A stretch of 64,000 bases of DNA from Cannabis sativa (Eukaryota; Streptophyta; Magnoliopsida; Rosales; Cannabaceae): the NCBI RefSeq assembly GCF_029168945.1, contig NC_083604.1:73114211-73178210 (forward strand), given 5' to 3'. Of the stretch, positions 59,830 to 64,000 are shown one piece after another; the stretch's first letter is position 1, and the number at the start of each line of letters is the position of its first letter. The notes beneath the pieces were generated by a model, which worked only from the letters and a program-made list of their open reading frames with translations, made no database searches and was not told the origin of the DNA. Position numbers and translations under genes: made by a program.

Positions 59830-62514
59830 CTAGCTGGAGGATATTTCCTTCTTAGCCTTGGCCACTGCAAGGTTGTAACATTCCCGAGCAGATTGTTGAT
59901 TCCCTCTAAGACACCCTACCCCATTTTGGGTTGGGAACTTCAGGCACGAGTGAAATATTGATGTAACAGCTTTTAAGTCATACAAGGCTGGTCGGCCAAG
60001 CATTACGTTAAAGGCTGAAGGAACATCCAATATTAGGAACTGGGCCATGATAGTTATGCTCGTCGGAGCTTGTCCAACTGTGAGGGGTAGCCAGATTTGT
60101 CCTAGAGGTGCAACTCCTTGACCGGAGAAACCATAGACAGGCTGGAGGCATGGAGTTAGGTCCTTGAGCTGGAGCCCCATCTTCTCGTAAGCAGCCTTGA
60201 ACAAAATGTTTGAAGAAGCTCCATTATCGATCATGGTTCTAGCTACCATTTTTTTTTCTATCTGGACTTCCACGACCAGCGGGTCGTTGTGCGGGAATCT
60301 GATCTGGACAACATCTTCATCGTTGAAAGTTATGGTTGGCTCTCCTGCGCGTGGAACTTTGGGCTTCCTCTCTTCCACGGCCAAGATGACTTCTTCTTGC
60401 TCGTACTCAGCTGTTCGGGCATATCTCTCTCGAACTTTGTCCGTGTCTCCAGCGATGTGTGGGCCTCCAATAATGACTTGCAAGTGTCCATCTATCGGTG
60501 GAGGCAACAGATCCTGGTTGTTCTGACCTTGGTTGGCCTTGACATACTTCTGTAAGTGCGTGTTGTTTTTCTTGATCAGATGTTCTATTTCCCGCTTCAA
60601 GTTGTAGCATTCGTTGGTGTCGTGGTCGTAGTCTCCGTGGAACCGACAAAATTTTATCATGTCCCTTTTGTTGGTATCTTTTTTCATGGGCCCGGGCTTC
60701 TTGTACGGAATTAACGACTGAGTTGTCATATACACACTCTCTATATCTTCAATTAGGATAGTGAATGTAGTGTGTTTGGCATGATCACGGGGAGTTTGTC
60801 CGGACTTTTCGGTGAACTTTCCTCTCTTCCTGTTTCCTTGCTTGTGGTTGTTGCCTGAACGCTTGCCACTTGAATTGCTGGAATAATGGGGAAGTTGGGC
60901 AGATGTTCTAGTGGAAGGAGCCTTCGTTTTTCCCGGCTTTTGCTCACCTTCTGCTCGTTGAATGGCTTCTTCGAGCTTGATGAAGCCTTCGGCTCGGTCA
61001 AGGAATTCACTCATTGAGTCAACCGGTCCGTTTTTCCTTATATCCTTCCATAGTTCGCCAAGGACTTCAATGCCCCCCAGTATCGCGGATAACTTTCCAT
61101 CCTCGGTTACCCGCGACACCTTGGTCGCTTGCGTCATGAATTTGCTGATGTATGCCCGGAATGGCTCGCCTGGTCGCTGTTTTACTTCGACCAAATCTCC
61201 CAGATGCAATGGGAGTTGATGCAAGGAAGAGAATTGTGCATGGAATTCCAAAGAGAAGGTTTTCCATGAACTAAACTTTCCACGAGCCAACTTGAAATAC
61301 CATTGTTGTGCGGCTTCCGACAGAGTGGCAAGGAAGATTCTGCAGCATACGTCCCCTCGCACTCCCTGTAAATCCATTTGCATCTCAAAATACTTGAGAT
61401 GGGAGAGAGGATCTTCTCTCCCAGTATACATCTTCCATGTTGGCATTTTGAACTTATGGGGTAGTGGCAGGAGATTGATCTCTGGTGAGAAGGGAGTTCC
61501 ACGAGCACGGTCTAACTCAAGATCATTGTTACGCTGTCCGGCCATGCCATGAAACATATTCTTCAATTCGTCGAGCTGGGCCTATACGGCTGGGCTGACT
61601 TGATTGGCGTTTTGGTCAAGTTGGGTTACGTCAGCGTCTTTCTGAGCGGGGATTTGAGTATGGGCTCCGGGTTGCACGATCGTTGTAGTATTCTGCTCGT
61701 CTGTCCCCCTTCTTCTGTTTAGATCGTCCCTTAGGTCATGGGTCGTTCCCAGCCTATCGAACACAGAAGAGCCTGGTTACCTTAATGATTGGTTCGCTTG
61801 GTTGACAGGCGGAATGTCTCCATTATTCTGATTGGATCTGTCGGGTATGGCTCCTCTTGATGAATTCTCGGACAAGGTCTGCCTGCCTACCTCTTGGCCC
61901 ACGAGTGGAACTCGTGACTGGGGATTGGACGGCTGACCGTTGGTTGTCTGGGAGGCATTCATCGTCGAGTCATCCTCCGTTTCTCCCGGGGGAATGACGC
62001 TCGGTGTTTGCTGGCCTACAATCAGGTAGGCTCTTCGTATCAGCACAGTAGCTTGCCGACTACGATCTTCGATCTCTGCATGGTGAGCCCAAAATGCCTC
62101 CATCTCTTTGTCTCTCCATTCAGCGAACATACGCCTTTGTTCATCAAACGCAAGATTTACTGCGGCACGCAGTTCCTCCTGATCATGATGCAGAGTATTG
62201 CTATGACCCTGCATGAGTTCGAGAGCAGCACGGAGATTTTGCAATTTGGTTGCGTCTCCGATGGTCGTTTGGGCGTTGATGCCTGGTGGAATAGTCATGT
62301 TATGAACGCCCTGGCTGTGTGCGGAACTGTTATTCCCAGTCTCTTGCACACCAGGCGCAGTTTCAGTAACAGGAGTTGTCCCACCATTCACCATGTTTCC
62401 CGTCTGTCCAGGATTGACAGCGGGTGGAACCCTTAAACTCCCTGGGTCCTGTAATGTCGAATCCAACGTCTGTGAGTTTGCTGGGTCAGACAGGCCTCTA
62501 CGAGTTTGCACCAT
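59830..62514 (-). pseudogene. gag: gag and protease of element B, two in-frame stops
   Basis: I place the start at ATG 62514 (MVQTRRGLSD), 56 bases after the 5' LTR, rather than at an upstream ATG inside the LTR. One frame runs to 59830 with a TAA at 61779-61777 and a TAG near 61582. The capsid part shows KMPTWKMYTGREDPLSHLKY, AQQWYFKL and FRAYISKFMTQATKV. A CCHC-like knuckle, CRFHGDYDHDTNEC, lies near 60650-60610. The protease has MIDNGASSNILF, with the catalytic Asp kept, and LGRPALYDLKAVTS. Gag builds the particle and protease processes the polyprotein. The pair of stops prevents full-length product. Confidence 0.85.
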
Positions 62515-62549
62515 CGTGTCGAATGATGAAAAAGCGATCTGCGATTCTG

Positions 62550-62567
62550 CTCTCAATGAAAGCACCA
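62550..62567 (-). promoter_or_regulatory. primer-binding site candidate of element B
   Basis: Three bases inside the 5' LTR edge the - strand reads TGGTGCTTTCATTGAGAG. It begins with TGG, complementary to the CCA end of a tRNA, at the expected place. I could not assign the tRNA from memory. Confidence 0.55.
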
Positions 62568-62570
62568 AAA

Positions 62571-63254
62571 TATTGACTTCGCTTTTAGCCAACGACAATG
62601 AGTCTTTTTGATAAGCGATAAACGATATGTCGTAATGAGAATATATATAAGAAAGCAATAATAAGACACAGGAATTTTATAGAGGTTCAGCCCCGAGCAG
62701 TTTGGTAATAGCCTAATCCTCGTTATTTGTATTGACGTAAGAACAAGGAAGAAGTTTCCTTTTCTTATAGCTCTTACAGCAGTATCTCTGAATATATAAT
62801 TCCTAGATAATAATAAGGCCTTAGCTTAACTGCGTATCGGCTTATAATTTTCCCCCCTTGCCCAGTGAACATTCCTCACTATTTATAGGGCTGGGAAACT
62901 TGAGGACGAAGAGTTTCCTCTCTCGTTACAATGTGCATAAACAGAAAGATCGTGTGATCAATGCTGAATGCAAGGATCGTGGGATTGAGGCTGAATACAC
63001 TGACAGTGGGATCGTGTGTATGCCACATCCACGTAAGTTGATCCCTGAGTTGTAGGGATTGAGCTGATGACTCATGATGCGTCAGGCTGAATTCGCTAAG
63101 TGTTGATCACTCTGCACGGCTCGCTGAATATTTTATTCCGGATGTGCCAGCGAGGCGTCCTACTCGGCCTATCGTTCCGAGCAGATGCTCCAAGCAGAGC
63201 CCACGTGTCACCATTCTCGTGATGCCACGTCAGAGTGTCAAATTTGGGATAACA
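62571..63254 (-). repeat. 5' LTR of element B
   Basis: The 684-bp unit is the direct repeat of 43862-44547; on the + strand its first bases are TATTGACTTC (TG changed to TA). It has the LTR promoter TATA box (CTATAAATAG on the - strand, 62879-62888) which would drive gag-pol leftward. ATGAT follows at 63255-63259. Confidence 0.93.
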
Positions 63255-64000
63255 ATGATAATAGTGATGGTTTTGGGGTGGTTGTGGAGATAATTTTGGG
63301 GTGATTCTTTTGGGTATTTTCAGAAGAAGAAGAAGAAAATAAAAATAATAAAAAAATGAAAGAAAAGAATGAAAAAGAAAAAGAAAAGAAAAAATAAAAT
63401 AAAATAAAATAATATATATTTTTTATTATTTTTATCATTTTAAATTATTAATTTTATTTTAATATTATGTGGGCCACTGCCACGTGTATTTTAGTATACT
63501 TCAATAGTCCACTGTGGCACTTAATTGAAATTTTTAGACGAATGGGTAAAAATCATAACAGAAGTAAGGTTTACGTAGTTTTACCCTTAAAAAATGAATT
63601 GATTTAGTTAACTGTTAAAAAAAATAAAGTTCGAGTGGTTTTGTCGCCAATATCCTTTATCAAAATGTAGTGTTTTGCCATTGTTGACTAAGAAATAACT
63701 GTAATATAGCACTGTGGGAAATGGAGATAGGTCAAAGGAGACGAGCAATTTTCTTTAATAAAAAAGGGAAATTGTTAGAAGTAATTTTTTTTTATGTTTT
63801 ATTTATAATTTTACGGTTTAAAGTTTTTATTTATAAAAATACGTATTTTAAAATTACAAAAATATACTTTGCTTAGGAAAAATTAAGAAAATAACTAAAA
63901 AGAAATCAACCTTCACAATAACTATAAATAAACTATAAAATAATAAAAAAAAAAAAACAAATCCATAACAATTATAATTGAAGAAGTATAAATAAATTAT
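63255..64000. other. AT-rich flank right of element B, no gene seen
   Basis: After the ATGAT duplication the pre-insertion DNA continues (GGTGATTCTTTTGGG, then A-rich runs to 63420). The end of the window is AT-rich. No coding region or repeat terminus could be supported. Confidence 0.5.

Larger units (their letters stand above)
43862..63254 (-). mobile_element. Ty3/gypsy Tat-like retrotransposon B, complete with both LTRs (TSD ATGAT)
   Basis: Direct repeats at 43862-44547 and 62571-63254 end in TG/TA...CA and are flanked by ATGAT at 43857-43861 and 63255-63259. Gag-pol reads on the - strand (62514 to 55355) with the Tat domain order and double RNase H; an antisense gene reads on the + strand (45370 to about 54486). 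Total span is 19.4 kb. Removing the four nested insertions leaves roughly 11.9 kb. Gag carries two in-frame stops and pol several breaks, so the copy is inactive, but its nearly identical LTRs suggest it is younger than T1's surroundings. Confidence 0.93.

Noticed and set aside
60197..60526. + strand ORFs across 59429-62436
   Set aside because: They are shadows opposite the gag-protease frame, with no family motifs; only the spaced antisense gene at 45370-54486 has domain and splice evidence.

Overview
This is plant nuclear DNA, most likely from a eudicot, made almost entirely of nested and mostly decayed LTR retrotransposons. The window shows Ty3/gypsy Tat-clade pol with a second plant-type RNase H, a chromodomain integrase, Angela-type copia LTRs, Athila-like LTRs, long CT microsatellites and very AT-rich spacers. 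I found no intact host gene, tRNA, rRNA or CRISPR array. The species cannot be fixed from the sequence alone.

Layout. 1-12706: Tat-like element T1 on the + strand. Its 5' LTR lies outside the window; gag-pol is at 86-5572, an antisense gene at 9088-6066, and the 3' LTR at 11960-12706. A solo Angela-type LTR (9368-11233, TSD TATGG) sits in the leader intron of the antisense gene. 12707-16092: AT-rich remnants, a 156-bp tandem duplication and a partial reverse-strand LTR. 16093-about 23570: decayed copia pol, split by a nested copia element (17550-22544, TSD GGCAG). 24205-25560: Athila-like solo LTR (TSD TAAAT). 26738-34119: Tekay/Del-like chromovirus on the + strand, with a chimeric 5' LTR and a 3' LTR cut by an Angela-type element. 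34120-about 42720: that copia element on the - strand, itself carrying an Athila-like solo LTR (40072-41305, TSD AATAT). 43862-63254: a complete Tat-like element B on the - strand (two LTRs, TSD ATGAT). It holds four nested insertions: a chromovirus-type solo LTR (45778-48175, TSD GAGAC), an Athila-like solo LTR (49410-50613, TSD GGGCG), another chromovirus-type solo LTR in reverse (51339-54064, TSD GGAGT) and a hAT-like non-autonomous DNA transposon (56462-57619, 8-bp TSD ATGATGTA).

How it works together. Each Tat element has a gag-pol unit driven from its 5' LTR and an opposite-strand gene between pol and the 3' LTR. In both copies the antisense gene has a TATA box about 300 bp inside the 3' LTR edge and a leader intron ending at or next to the ATG. 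It then encodes a globular head resembling the plant 'putative gypsy type transposon' family and a charged coiled-coil tail with a small intron of about 75 bp. This convergent, intron-containing antisense unit is the most interesting system here. Every long coding region carries stops or frameshifts, so none of the elements appears autonomous now.
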